Below are positions 1-6,928 of a stretch of DNA of 35,244 nt, one piece after another. Source of the DNA: Flavobacteriales bacterium UBA7612 (GTDB taxonomy: Bacteria; Bacteroidota; Bacteroidia; Flavobacteriales; Weeksellaceae); the NCBI GenBank assembly GCA_002484335.1, contig DLJQ01000019.1, positions 19,400-54,643 of the forward strand, read 5' to 3'. Both the position numbers and the translations under genes were made by a program. The stretch's first letter is position 1, and each line of letters opens with the position of its first letter. The notes beneath the pieces are model-generated. The model was not told the origin of the DNA. It searched no databases and worked only from the letters and a program-made list of their open reading frames with translations.

Positions 1-31
1 TGATCGCTTTTTATATTTATAGGTTTTACTT

Positions 32-940
32 TTAGAATTCTTCATCTATCAATTCTTTATTTACCATTGCACCAGTCAAATTTCCACTAGCTACAGCATT
101 TGCTACAGAACGCATAGATTTTATATTGTCTCCACAAGCCCAAATACCTTTTACAGTTGTTTGTTGTAAATCATTGGTTTTAATATAACCTTGTTCATCT
201 AATTCACAACCTAATAGATTAGGAATATTAGAATTTTGAGAGAATGAAACAGGAGCATACATCACTTCAAAACTCATGCTTGTGTTATCTTTGTAAATAA
301 TATTTTTAATTGAGCCGTTCTCATGTATTATTTCAGTAATCTCTTTTTCAATAATAGGAATATTATGTTTAATTAATTTTGAAAGTTGTTCGTCTGTAAA
401 TTTTTTTTCCCCATTTGTTAGTATAGTTAAATCTTTTGTTAGATTATTTACTAGCGAAGCAATATGCATTGCTTTTTCTCCATTAGCTAGTATAGCTGTT
501 TTTTTATAAGCTACTTCATAACCATGACAATATGGACAATGAATAACAGAAATACCCCAACAATCAGAAAAATTTTTTATAGAAGGAAAATGATCTTTTA
601 TACCTGTAGCAAAAATTATTTTTCTTCCTTCAAATATTTCATTTTTATCCGTTGTAATAAGAAAATTATTTTCAACTTTAACTCCTTTTACAGCTACAGC
701 ATCTAAGAGTATAATAGTATCATATTTCAGTACTTGTTCTCTAGCTTTTTTAGCAATATTATTTGGTGTTTCGCCATCTTGTGTAATAAAATTATGTGAA
801 TGAGGTGTTTGTTTATTACATGGTAAACCACTATCAATAATTAAAACTTTTCTTAGAGATCTCCCTAATGACATTGCAGCTGAAAGACCTGCATAACTTC
901 CTCCTATTATGATAACATCGAATTTTTGATTTTGTAACAT
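32..940 (-). CDS. NAD(P)/FAD-dependent oxidoreductase, thioredoxin reductase-like
   Basis: This 302-residue cytoplasmic flavoprotein belongs to the two-dinucleotide-domain thioredoxin reductase superfamily. The N-terminal FAD-binding loop is GGSYAG (residues 13-18). The redox-active pair is C135-P-Y-C138 inside HCPYCHGYE. A C-terminal GIWACGD segment is the usual second FAD contact. The NAD(P)H domain is odd: where TrxB has a GxGxxA loop, this protein reads AILANGEKAMHIA (about residues 149-161). Similar atypical reductases are common in Bacteroidota and actinobacteria, and their electron donor is not always NADPH. The substrate cannot be read from the sequence. The start is supported by a -7 box 11 bases upstream. 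No partner thioredoxin gene is adjacent. It is unlikely to be the housekeeping TrxB. Confidence 0.85.
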   Translation of the reverse strand: MLQNQKFDVIIIGGSYAGLSAAMSLGRSLRKVLIIDSGLPCNKQTPHSHNFITQDGETPNNIAKKAREQVLKYDTIILLDAVAVKGVKVENNFLITTDKNEIFEGRKIIFATGIKDHFPSIKNFSDCWGISVIHCPYCHGYEVAYKKTAILANGEKAMHIASLVNNLTKDLTILTNGEKKFTDEQLSKLIKHNIPIIEKEITEIIHENGSIKNIIYKDNTSMSFEVMYAPVSFSQNSNIPNLLGCELDEQGYIKTNDLQQTTVKGIWACGDNIKSMRSVANAVASGNLTGAMVNKELIDEEF

Positions 941-951
941 TCTTTTTTTTA

Positions 952-959
952 CAAATCTA
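952..959 (-). promoter_or_regulatory. Bacteroidota -7 box for the oxidoreductase gene
   Basis: Read on the minus strand this is TAGATTTG, a perfect match to TAnnTTTG. It ends 11 bases before the start codon. No clean -33 TTTG lies at the right distance, so only the -7 part is supported. Confidence 0.4.
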
Positions 960-1090
960 AATACAAAACATAAACGAAACTATGTTGCATTAATTATTTT
1001 TGATATGTTTTCATTATATACGAATGTGTAAAATCTATAATCTTTAGTTATTATACAAGTTGTTTAAACTTTTTTAAAATTATATTTATC

Positions 1091-1243
1091 TTTTTGGCGA
1101 TCGCTTCGCGTCGTGCTTTCTCACTATATCTTTTTAGATTGGATACATTTATCGACTTGGTCATTGCGTTTCAACTTCACTCAATGACTAGGTCGAAATG
1201 TAATGACCAATCAAAAAAGGATGCCGCTTCAATCACTATTGCA
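1091..1243 (-). repeat. Intergenic palindromic element, copy A (with nested hairpin)
   Basis: This is the largest of four related intergenic elements. On the minus strand it starts GCAATAGTGATTGAAGCGG, then CATCC, a variable palindromic core, and a right arm with AAAGATATAG, AAAGCACGAC and GCGATCGCC before AAAAAG. Core arms at 1128-1142 and 1207-1222 pair. Inside the core a second inverted repeat (1153-1166 with 1182-1195, 12 of 14 bases) makes a nested hairpin. It lies downstream of the GNAT gene and reads in the same direction. The rest of the 381-base gene-free stretch (941-1321) holds only the oxidoreductase promoter and AT-rich sequence without an ORF. Confidence 0.7.
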
Positions 1244-1321
1244 GATACGTATCCAAAATAAAAGAATTACATAATTAAGGAACCATAAAAAATAGTAGAA
1301 ATAATTCAGAAAACAATACGC

Positions 1322-1858
1322 TTAAATAACCTCATTATAATATTTTCTATATTCAATTGTATGTAAAATTGTTGTATTATTTTTTGGTTTGGTATAATAT
1401 GCAAATTTCTCGAAGCCTAATTTTTCAGGAATTTTTCGACTTCTAATATTTTGTTCATCAACAGGATAAATAATATGATTGATAGAAAAATTTTGTTCTA
1501 TAAAATCAACCAAATTAGTCACTATCTCGGTTCCTAAACCATTACTCTGAGATTCTTTTTTTATCCATAAACCAATTTCTACAGATTTTGAATTTATATT
1601 ATGTATACCACAACAACCTATAAAATTTCTTGTTATAGAATCAAGTACTACAAAAACAATTTCTTTTTGCATGTTGAGGTTTTCTATAGAATTTGAAACA
1701 AAATTTATTGTATCTTCTCTATTTCCTGTAGGATCATATGGCATGTAGGTTGTAATTTCTTTGGTGAAATTTTTATTAATTTCATCGATGTATTTTTCAC
1801 TAATAGGTTGCAGAATTAATCGTTTTGTTATGATTCTTATATCAGAGTTTAGTTTCAT
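1322..1858 (-). CDS. GNAT family N-acetyltransferase (RimJ/RimL-like)
   Basis: This 178-residue protein has a single GNAT domain, which transfers acetyl groups from acetyl-CoA to an amine. It starts with the family's typical TKRLILQPISEKYIDEI strand-helix. It has a beta-bulge strand (VEIGLWIKKESQ) leading into the pyrophosphate-binding loop QSNGLGTE, and a C-terminal RKIPEKLGFEKFAYY segment typical of RimJ-like enzymes. The acceptor could be a protein N-terminus, an antibiotic or a small amine, and the sequence does not say which. It is the last of three minus-strand genes and lies 22 bases after the small exported protein gene, so it is probably co-transcribed with that gene and the retropepsin-like protease. 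Repeat element A follows the gene. Confidence 0.85.
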   Translation of the reverse strand: MKLNSDIRIITKRLILQPISEKYIDEINKNFTKEITTYMPYDPTGNREDTINFVSNSIENLNMQKEIVFVVLDSITRNFIGCCGIHNINSKSVEIGLWIKKESQSNGLGTEIVTNLVDFIEQNFSINHIIYPVDEQNIRSRKIPEKLGFEKFAYYTKPKNNTTILHTIEYRKYYNEVI

Positions 1859-1880
1859 GTTTAATTTGAATTAGTTGAAA

Positions 1881-2411
1881 TTAATCTAAGAATTTAGTTT
1901 TGCAATAATCTATCTTATACCCATTTTTTGTAGAAACTAAAGTAACTTCATTTGTTGTTTTTATATCTCCATCATAATCTATAAAAACAGTATATTTTAA
2001 AGGAGATATTTTTGTTATTTCTACTTTTTTAATATTTTCTATATCATCTTGTCCTCTTCCAAATAACCACATTTCTTCTGTATATAATGGGTATATTTTA
2101 GACCATTTTTTCTTGTATTTAATTTCAGCATCAGTAAATTCTTGATCTGTAAGATTTGTAGGACCATAAATTTCATTAGAATCAATTAAAAAATCCATGA
2201 ATCTTTTGGTACAAATTTTTTCTTCTTTATCAATAGAGTAACATAAGCTGTTAGAATTTTTGCATTTAAAAATATCTTCTAACCATTTTTCTGCATCATC
2301 TTTATTTATTTCGATAATATTATTTTGGTTTGTATTTATTTTATTCTGAAAAGAGAATGAAATAAGAAATAAAAAAATAAAGTTAGTGATGATGTATTTT
2401 GTTGTTTTCAT
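1881..2411 (-). CDS. Small exported protein of unknown function
   Basis: I do not recognise a named family with confidence. The 176-residue product begins with a signal peptide-like stretch (MKTTKYIITNFIFLFLISFSF), so it is probably periplasmic or surface-exposed. No lipobox cysteine is visible at the cleavage region. The mature part is polar and lysine-rich with four cysteines (in KCKNSNSLCY, EKICTK and YCKTK). Its C-terminal half alternates strand-like segments (KYTVFIDYDGDIK, NEVTLVSTKNGYKIDYC), resembling the NTF2/DUF3828-like exported proteins that end in a similar 'GYKID' strand. That resemblance is weak. It lies 25 bases after the retropepsin-like gene and 22 bases before the acetyltransferase gene, consistent with one operon. 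Confidence 0.7.
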   Translation of the reverse strand: MKTTKYIITNFIFLFLISFSFQNKINTNQNNIIEINKDDAEKWLEDIFKCKNSNSLCYSIDKEEKICTKRFMDFLIDSNEIYGPTNLTDQEFTDAEIKYKKKWSKIYPLYTEEMWLFGRGQDDIENIKKVEITKISPLKYTVFIDYDGDIKTTNEVTLVSTKNGYKIDYCKTKFLD

Positions 2412-2436
2412 AATATGTATTTAAACTTTAATATAA

Positions 2437-3318
2437 TTATATATTGATTTTATCAATATATTCTTCATTGTATAATTTATTTGGTTTTAAGTAAACAATA
2501 TTGTTTTTAAAATCTAAAAAAGTATTGAATCTTTTTAAAACTTCGTTACCAAGTATATGTATATTAATTCCTTTCATTGGTTTATTAATAGTTAATTGTT
2601 GAATAGGAACATTTTTTAAATTATAATTCCCAACTTTAAGACAGTCTAGATTAGATGTAATTACTGGAATTTTATTTCCTTGTCCGCCTCTCATAATTAC
2701 TTTTTTTATTTCTTTCATTTTATCAAAAGGAAAATTATTTTCTTTCATCAAGTCATTATCAAGCATAGCTGTTCTTTGATAGCCAGTATCAAATAGAAAT
2801 GAGTATTTAGCTTCAATTCCATTTTGTATAAGTTTGCTTTCTACTGAAAAAACATTATCAAAATAATTAATTACAAGTTTTGTATAAGTACTATCATTTA
2901 GCACATATTCAGGAACTTTTGAACTAATAACCATTATGTTTTTATCATAATTTAATTCAACTACATTGTTATCAAAAAAATCCCAACCAAATCTTCCGTC
3001 AGTATCATGTCCAGATAGTTCGGCATCATATATTTTTGTTTTATAAACTTGCTTTCCAATTTTTAGAGGATAAAATGTATTAAAAAGTTGTATGGTTGAT
3101 TTTAATTTATTTTTTATTGTCTCATGAGTTAAAACTAATTCACTTGTACCTGTATCAAAATTCAAATTTAATGTATCTTTTTCGTTGAAAACAGTTTTTA
3201 TATATATTGTATTTTGTTTATTTATAACCATTTTAATTGTGTCATTTAAAATGGATTGAGCAAATGAATTAATTGCTAAAAAGACAAAAAAAACAATTAG
3301 AAGAGTTTGTTTTATCAT
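2437..3318 (-). CDS. Exported two-lobed retropepsin-like aspartic protease
   Basis: This 293-residue protein carries a signal peptide ending near SFAQS. Two retropepsin-type active-site motifs sit in one chain: NFDTGTSE (D55) and LFDTGYQRT (D177). Each is followed by the lobe-closing pattern of the family, GRFGWDFFDNNVVELNYD for the first and LGNEVLKRFNTFLDF for the second. Retropepsins need two aspartates, usually from a homodimer. Here one chain could form a pepsin-like pseudodimer. Bacteroidota 'aspartyl protease family' proteins often add a PDZ domain, which is absent here. Cell location is inferred as periplasm or outer surface. It is probably the first gene of an operon with the next two minus-strand genes. 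The substrate is unknown, and loss of catalysis with retained peptide binding is possible. Confidence 0.8.
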   Translation of the reverse strand: MIKQTLLIVFFVFLAINSFAQSILNDTIKMVINKQNTIYIKTVFNEKDTLNLNFDTGTSELVLTHETIKNKLKSTIQLFNTFYPLKIGKQVYKTKIYDAELSGHDTDGRFGWDFFDNNVVELNYDKNIMVISSKVPEYVLNDSTYTKLVINYFDNVFSVESKLIQNGIEAKYSFLFDTGYQRTAMLDNDLMKENNFPFDKMKEIKKVIMRGGQGNKIPVITSNLDCLKVGNYNLKNVPIQQLTINKPMKGINIHILGNEVLKRFNTFLDFKNNIVYLKPNKLYNEEYIDKINI

Positions 3319-3386
3319 ACTTGTGTTTTTATTTTGGAACGCATTTATAAAATAATATTAAATTTATAAAAAAAGATAAACAAATT

Positions 3387-3494
3387 TTATTTTTTAATTT
3401 TATTTAAAGGAAGATAACATTCATTTACAGGATCTAATAATAAAAGTTTCTCTTTGCAAGGTGTTTCTTTTTTTAATACAGTGATTGTAATTGT
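3387..3494 (-). pseudogene. Possible remnant of a gene's 3' end
   Basis: A 35-codon open frame without a start codon runs on the minus strand between a TAG and a TAA. Its translation ends in protein-like segments: ITITVLKKETPCKEK, then LLLLDPVNECYLPLNKIKK. A second open stretch in another frame just upstream (containing MLLTLESKSKVIDNYNHC) could be the preceding part of the same decayed gene. In DNA this AT-rich, a frame this long can arise by chance, so the call is tentative. It sits inside the 428-base gene-free stretch 3319-3746, which also holds repeat element B and the metQ terminator. Confidence 0.2.
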
Positions 3495-3552
3495 CTATTA
3501 CTTTTGATTTGCTTTCTAAAGTAAGTAACATATTTGTTAACTAGGAATATAA

Positions 3553-3657
3553 TTGCGTTAGTGATAGTAATGAAAATCCTTTTATAAAAACTGATTTTTT
3601 TAGTTTTTATAAAAGATTGTAATGGATAGCACGACCGGAGGGAACGGCCTAAATAAG
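3553..3657 (+). repeat. Intergenic palindromic element, copy B
   Basis: This is the plus-strand copy of the four-member family. The left arm ends in ATGAAAATCC. The core is a perfect 14-base inverted repeat (3579-3592 with 3602-3615) around a 9-base loop. The right arm reads GATTGTAATGGATAGC, then ACGACCGGAGGGAACGGCC and TAAATAAG. The left end (TTGCGTTAGTGATAG) is more diverged than in copies C and D. It lies between the metQ terminator and the protease gene, opposite to the direction of both flanking genes. Confidence 0.7.
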
Positions 3658-3680
3658 ATATATAAGTTGATTTTTGAAAT

Positions 3681-3716
3681 AAAAAAAATCCGAAGAAATT
3701 TATTTTTCTTCGGATT
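3681..3716 (-). terminator. Rho-independent terminator of the metNIQ operon
   Basis: A perfect 12-base inverted repeat (3687-3698 with 3705-3716, arm AATCCGAAGAAA) with a 6-base loop is followed on the minus strand by eight T residues. It lies 30 bases after the metQ stop codon. Confidence 0.8.
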
Positions 3717-3746
3717 GAAATATTTAGAAAGTGTGGTAATACAATT

Positions 3747-4562
3747 TTACCAACCTTTTACAGCACCACCTTTAAAGATTTCTTCTGCTTTTTTAGCAAC
3801 TTCGTCTGATTGGTAAGCTTCTGTAAATTGTTTTACTTTTTCATCATTTTTATTATCTTCTCTTGATACTACAAGGTTAACATAAGGAGAATCTTTATCT
3901 TCAGAGAAAATACCTTCTTTGTCTTTGTCTAAACCAGATTGTACAGCAAAGTTATTATTAATAATTGCTAATGTAACCTTTGCATCATCTAATACACGAG
4001 GTAATTGTGCTCCATCAATCTCTATAATGTCTAGCTTTTTAGGATTTTCTACAATGTCTGTTATTTTCGGTAATAGCCCAACATTTGGTTTTAATTTTAT
4101 TAAACCTTGTTTTTCTAATAGTAATAAAGAACGTCCTCCGTTTGTAGGATCATTAGGAATAGCAATTGTACTACCGTCTTTTAATTCGTTAATTGATTTT
4201 ATTTTTTTAGAATAAGCAACAATTGGGAAAACAAATGTTTTACCTATGATTGCTAGTTTGTATCCACGTTGTTTTATTTGTTCATCCATAAATGGTTTGT
4301 GTTGATAAACATTAACGTCAATATCTCCTTGGTTTAATGATTCGTTTGGCATAATGTATTCATTGAATGAAACCAATTCTACATCGAGATTATATTTCTC
4401 TTTAGCTACTTTTTTAGCTACTTCTGCTAATTCTTGCTCAGGTCCTGCCGTAATACCAACTTTTATAGTATTAGCAGCTTCTTCTCTTTTCTTTCCACCA
4501 CACGAAAATAAAATAAAGGTAGAGACAAGAGCGAGAATAAATGTTACATTTAATTTTTTCAT
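3747..4562 (-). CDS. metQ: Methionine-binding lipoprotein MetQ (ABC importer substrate-binding protein)
   Basis: MetQ captures methionine (D-methionine also, in characterised homologues) and delivers it to MetI-MetN. The 271-residue protein begins with a lipoprotein signal peptide with lipobox LFSC at C21. The mature part opens with NTIKVGITAGPEQELAEVA, the family's first strand. Other landmarks are the MPNESLNQGDIDVNVYQH segment and IPNDPTNGGRSLLLL, both typical of the NlpA/MetQ family. It ends GGAVKGW. The gene is last in metN-metI-metQ, six bases after metI, with a strong terminator behind it. The family assignment is firm. Methionine as ligand is inferred from the family and operon. Confidence 0.95.
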   Translation of the reverse strand: MKKLNVTFILALVSTFILFSCGGKKREEAANTIKVGITAGPEQELAEVAKKVAKEKYNLDVELVSFNEYIMPNESLNQGDIDVNVYQHKPFMDEQIKQRGYKLAIIGKTFVFPIVAYSKKIKSINELKDGSTIAIPNDPTNGGRSLLLLEKQGLIKLKPNVGLLPKITDIVENPKKLDIIEIDGAQLPRVLDDAKVTLAIINNNFAVQSGLDKDKEGIFSEDKDSPYVNLVVSREDNKNDEKVKQFTEAYQSDEVAKKAEEIFKGGAVKGW

Positions 4563-4568
4563 ATTTTA

Positions 4569-5222
4569 TTATTTATGGTTGAATTTTTTTGATAGATAAT
4601 CGCCAACAAATTGTATGATGAATACAAGAATTATTAGTAGAACGAGTACAGTATTCATAACAACAGTATCGTAACCAACATAACCATATTGGTAACCAAT
4701 TTGGCCTAAACCACCAGCACCAACAGCACCTCCCATAGCAGAATAACCTACTAAAGTAATAAGTGTTATAGTTGCTGTATTTATGATTGATGGTAATGCT
4801 TCTGGTAATAATATCTTCTGTACGATTTGCATTGGTTTAGCTCCCATAGATCTAGCAGCTTCTATTAAACCATAAGGAACTTCTAAAAGACTATTTTCTA
4901 CTAACCTAGCAATAAATGGAGCTGCACCAACACTAAGAGGAACTAAAGCTGCCGAAACTCCAATAGATGTACCAACAATAGCTCGTGTAAATGGTATCAT
5001 CCAAACAATAAGAATGATAAATGGTATTGATCGGAAAATATTTACAAAGAATGATACAACTTGGTGAATAAATTTATTTTCCAACAACTGATCTTTTCGT
5101 GTTAGAAAAAGTAAAATACCAACAGGTAAACCAATAAGGAATCCAAAAAATCCTGAAACAAATGTCATTACAATCGTTTCCCATGTACCTTTGATTAAAA
5201 GATTAATGATTGTTTCTGACAT
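4569..5222 (-). CDS. metI: Methionine ABC transporter permease MetI
   Basis: MetI is the inner-membrane permease of the MetNIQ importer and works as a homodimer. The 217-residue protein has about five hydrophobic segments, as expected for this short permease type. The EAA loop that docks on the ATPase is seen as EAARSMGAKPMQIVQKILLP. The segment YSAMGGAVGAGGLGQIGYQYG is the conserved glycine-rich signature of MetI proteins. Its start overlaps the end of metN by 20 bases, which suggests translational coupling, and metQ starts six bases after its stop. Length and order match the usual metN-metI-metQ layout. Confidence 0.95.
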   Translation of the reverse strand: MSETIINLLIKGTWETIVMTFVSGFFGFLIGLPVGILLFLTRKDQLLENKFIHQVVSFFVNIFRSIPFIILIVWMIPFTRAIVGTSIGVSAALVPLSVGAAPFIARLVENSLLEVPYGLIEAARSMGAKPMQIVQKILLPEALPSIINTATITLITLVGYSAMGGAVGAGGLGQIGYQYGYVGYDTVVMNTVLVLLIILVFIIQFVGDYLSKKFNHK

Positions 5223-6243
5223 AGCCTATTTTTTGAATGTTAAACCTTTGTTCGTTGAAATAATTTTCTATTAAAGTCGTGTTTTTTTCTGTATTTACTT
5301 TAATAAAAAATGTACCATAATTTATAGAACCAGCATATTCTATTCTAGAATTAATGATTTCGATATCTGTATCATATAATTTTTTTGCATCTTCAATCAC
5401 AGTATTATACTGAGGTTGATTAGTGAAAATTAATTTATAAATAGAATATTGGTGATTACTTTTTTCTTCTGTAATATTTTTTTGGAAGAAAGGAGGCAAG
5501 CTTAAATCTAAAGATTCCGAAATAAATTCTTTAGTTATTTCTTCTTTAGGATTTGTAAAAATTTCTTCAACTGTTCCATGTTCTACTAACATAGCATTAT
5601 CAATAACCCCGACTTCATCACAAATACTATTTATAACCTCCATTTCATGAGTAATAAGAAGTATTGTAATGTTTAGTTTTTGATTAATTTCTTTCAGAAG
5701 TTTTAATATCGATTTCGTCGTTGCTGGATCCAGTGCGCTTGTAGCCTCATCACATAATAATAGTGCAGGTTTACTTGCTAATGCACGTGCAATTGCAACA
5801 CGTTGCTTTTGTCCTCCAGATAAATTTGCAGGATATTCTTTCGCCTTTTCACTAATTCCTACCAAATGCAAAAGCTCATTAATACGATCTTTTATTTCTG
5901 ATTTTGGCGTACCAATTAATTCTAAAGGTAAAGCAATGTTATCTTCAACAGTTCTAGAAGATAATAAATTGAAATGTTGAAAAATCATACCGATTTTTCG
6001 TCTTTCCATTGTTAATTTTGATTCGCTTAATTCAAGTAGATTAATATTATCTACCCAAACTTCACCTTGGTCCGGTTTTTCCAACAAATTTACACAACGA
6101 ATAAGCGTACTTTTTCCTGCACCAGATTTACCAATGATTCCAAAAATTTTTCCTTGATCAATTTTTAAAGATACATTATTAAGGGCAGTAGTTTTCTTTT
6201 TCGAAGTTCGAAATGTTTTAGATATATTCTTTAATTCAATCAT
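5203..6243 (-). CDS. metN: Methionine ABC transporter ATP-binding protein MetN
   Basis: MetN powers methionine uptake by hydrolysing ATP. In the 346-residue chain the Walker A loop is GKSGAGKST (38-46), the ABC signature LSGGQ (141-145), Walker B LLLCDE (161-166), and the switch histidine H199 lies in LLITHE. The last 80 or so residues form the NIL domain, which in E. coli MetN binds methionine and shuts off transport when the cell is replete. So feedback control at the protein level is likely. The gene is first in the operon and overlaps metI. A complete promoter, a leader hairpin and a short upstream ORF whose TGA overlaps the metN ATG lie just in front of it. Confidence 0.96.
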   Translation of the reverse strand: MIELKNISKTFRTSKKKTTALNNVSLKIDQGKIFGIIGKSGAGKSTLIRCVNLLEKPDQGEVWVDNINLLELSESKLTMERRKIGMIFQHFNLLSSRTVEDNIALPLELIGTPKSEIKDRINELLHLVGISEKAKEYPANLSGGQKQRVAIARALASKPALLLCDEATSALDPATTKSILKLLKEINQKLNITILLITHEMEVINSICDEVGVIDNAMLVEHGTVEEIFTNPKEEITKEFISESLDLSLPPFFQKNITEEKSNHQYSIYKLIFTNQPQYNTVIEDAKKLYDTDIEIINSRIEYAGSINYGTFFIKVNTEKNTTLIENYFNEQRFNIQKIGYVRNNH

Positions 6244-6266
6244 TTATAATAATAAAAACCTCTCAT
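6240..6266 (-). CDS. Candidate 8-residue leader ORF of metN (MRGFYYYK)
   Basis: On the minus strand an ATG at 6264-6266 opens a frame reading M-R-G-F-Y-Y-Y-K-stop. Its TGA overlaps the metN start codon in the arrangement ATGA. The ATG sits in the 3' arm of the leader hairpin. The location inside a roughly 60-base leader, the overlap with metN and the run F-Y-Y-Y suggest a leader peptide that couples or gates metN translation. At this length chance is also plausible, so this needs comparison across relatives. Confidence 0.35.
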   Translation of the reverse strand: MRGFYYYK

Positions 6267-6284
6267 TATCAGGATGAAAGGTTT
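6256..6284 (-). promoter_or_regulatory. Leader hairpin of metN, terminator-like attenuator candidate
   Basis: An 11-base inverted repeat with one G-T pair (6256-6266 with 6274-6284) encloses a 7-base loop. On the minus strand it is followed by a T-rich run, then the metN start codon. It resembles an intrinsic terminator placed in the leader, as in attenuation. I see no S-box (SAM-I) consensus, and the leader from the predicted start is too short for one. Confidence 0.5.
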
Positions 6285-6311
6285 ATTTTTGATATACTTT
6301 TATTAGTCTAC

Positions 6312-6343
6312 CAAAGTTATGGGCATTTAACCATTTTTCCAAA
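6312..6343 (-). promoter_or_regulatory. Promoter of the metNIQ operon
   Basis: The minus strand reads TTTG, a 20-base spacer, then TAACTTTG. Both boxes match the Bacteroidota consensus (TTTG, 19-21 bases, TAnnTTTG). The predicted transcript starts near 6305, leaving a leader of about 60 bases that is mostly the hairpin at 6256-6284. Confidence 0.65.
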
Positions 6344-6485
6344 AATTATTGTATATAACTTTGAAATCCAACAAATAAAATGATTTTATTTCTATAGTTT
6401 ATGTAATTTTCAGAAAATATTTCTATAAATAATATTTAATTTAATAAACTTATAGTTTGTTGAAGGTTTTAATAGTAATAATTTC

Positions 6486-6767
6486 TTAAGCTAAAACATC
6501 TCTAAAATCCTCATTCTTTTCGAATTGTGCTTTTGCAAAAGGGCACAATGGAATTACTTTTATATTATCTTTTCTTACCCAATCTAATATATTTACTAAA
6601 ATCTTTTTTCCTATTCCTTGTCCACCGTAGGCTTCATCAACTTCTGTATGGTCTATAATAATTTTATTATCACCAGCCCAAGTATAAGTCATTTCTCCAG
6701 CTTTTTTATCCCCATCAATTGCAGAAAAAGCTCCTTTTTTACCGTTATCTGTTTTTATGAATTCCAT
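6486..6767 (-). CDS. Small GNAT-like N-acetyltransferase (NATD1 type)
   Basis: This compact 93-residue protein covers only the acetyl-CoA-binding core of a GNAT fold. Landmarks of the NATD1/YidJ-like family are the strand KIIIDHTEVDEAYGGQGIG, which ends in the GQGIGKKI pyrophosphate loop, and IPLCPFAKAQFEKN, whose cysteine-proline-phenylalanine is typical. Full-length family members are about this size, so it is not truncated. The acceptor substrate is unknown for most members. It is a single minus-strand gene upstream of the met operon promoter and has its own -7 box. The family call is good and the function is open. Confidence 0.85.
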   Translation of the reverse strand: MEFIKTDNGKKGAFSAIDGDKKAGEMTYTWAGDNKIIIDHTEVDEAYGGQGIGKKILVNILDWVRKDNIKVIPLCPFAKAQFEKNEDFRDVLA

Positions 6768-6797
6768 CTGTTTTCTTTTTTATGATTTTTATATTAT

Positions 6798-6805
6798 CAA
6801 AAATA
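6798..6805 (-). promoter_or_regulatory. -7 box for the small acetyltransferase gene
   Basis: The minus strand reads TATTTTTG (TAnnTTTG), 30 bases before the start codon. No matching -33 box is seen. Confidence 0.35.
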
Positions 6806-6928
6806 AACTTATTTATAATATTTTTTCTTGATGTATGTTAAAAAGAAGTATCAAGTAGTTTGCTAATTATTATAATTGAAATAATGTATATAGAAAAAAA
6901 TAGTAAGATTCTCTATTGTTGAAATCTT

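Noticed and set aside
524..706. Plus-strand ORF inside the oxidoreductase gene
   Set aside because: Shadow of the minus-strand coding region; low-complexity F/Y/I/K translation without features.
6244..6310. S-box (SAM-I) or SAM-II riboswitch before metN
   Set aside because: The leader is only about 60 bases from the predicted start, and I see none of the conserved S-box or SAM-II sequence. A simple hairpin plus short ORF describes it better.
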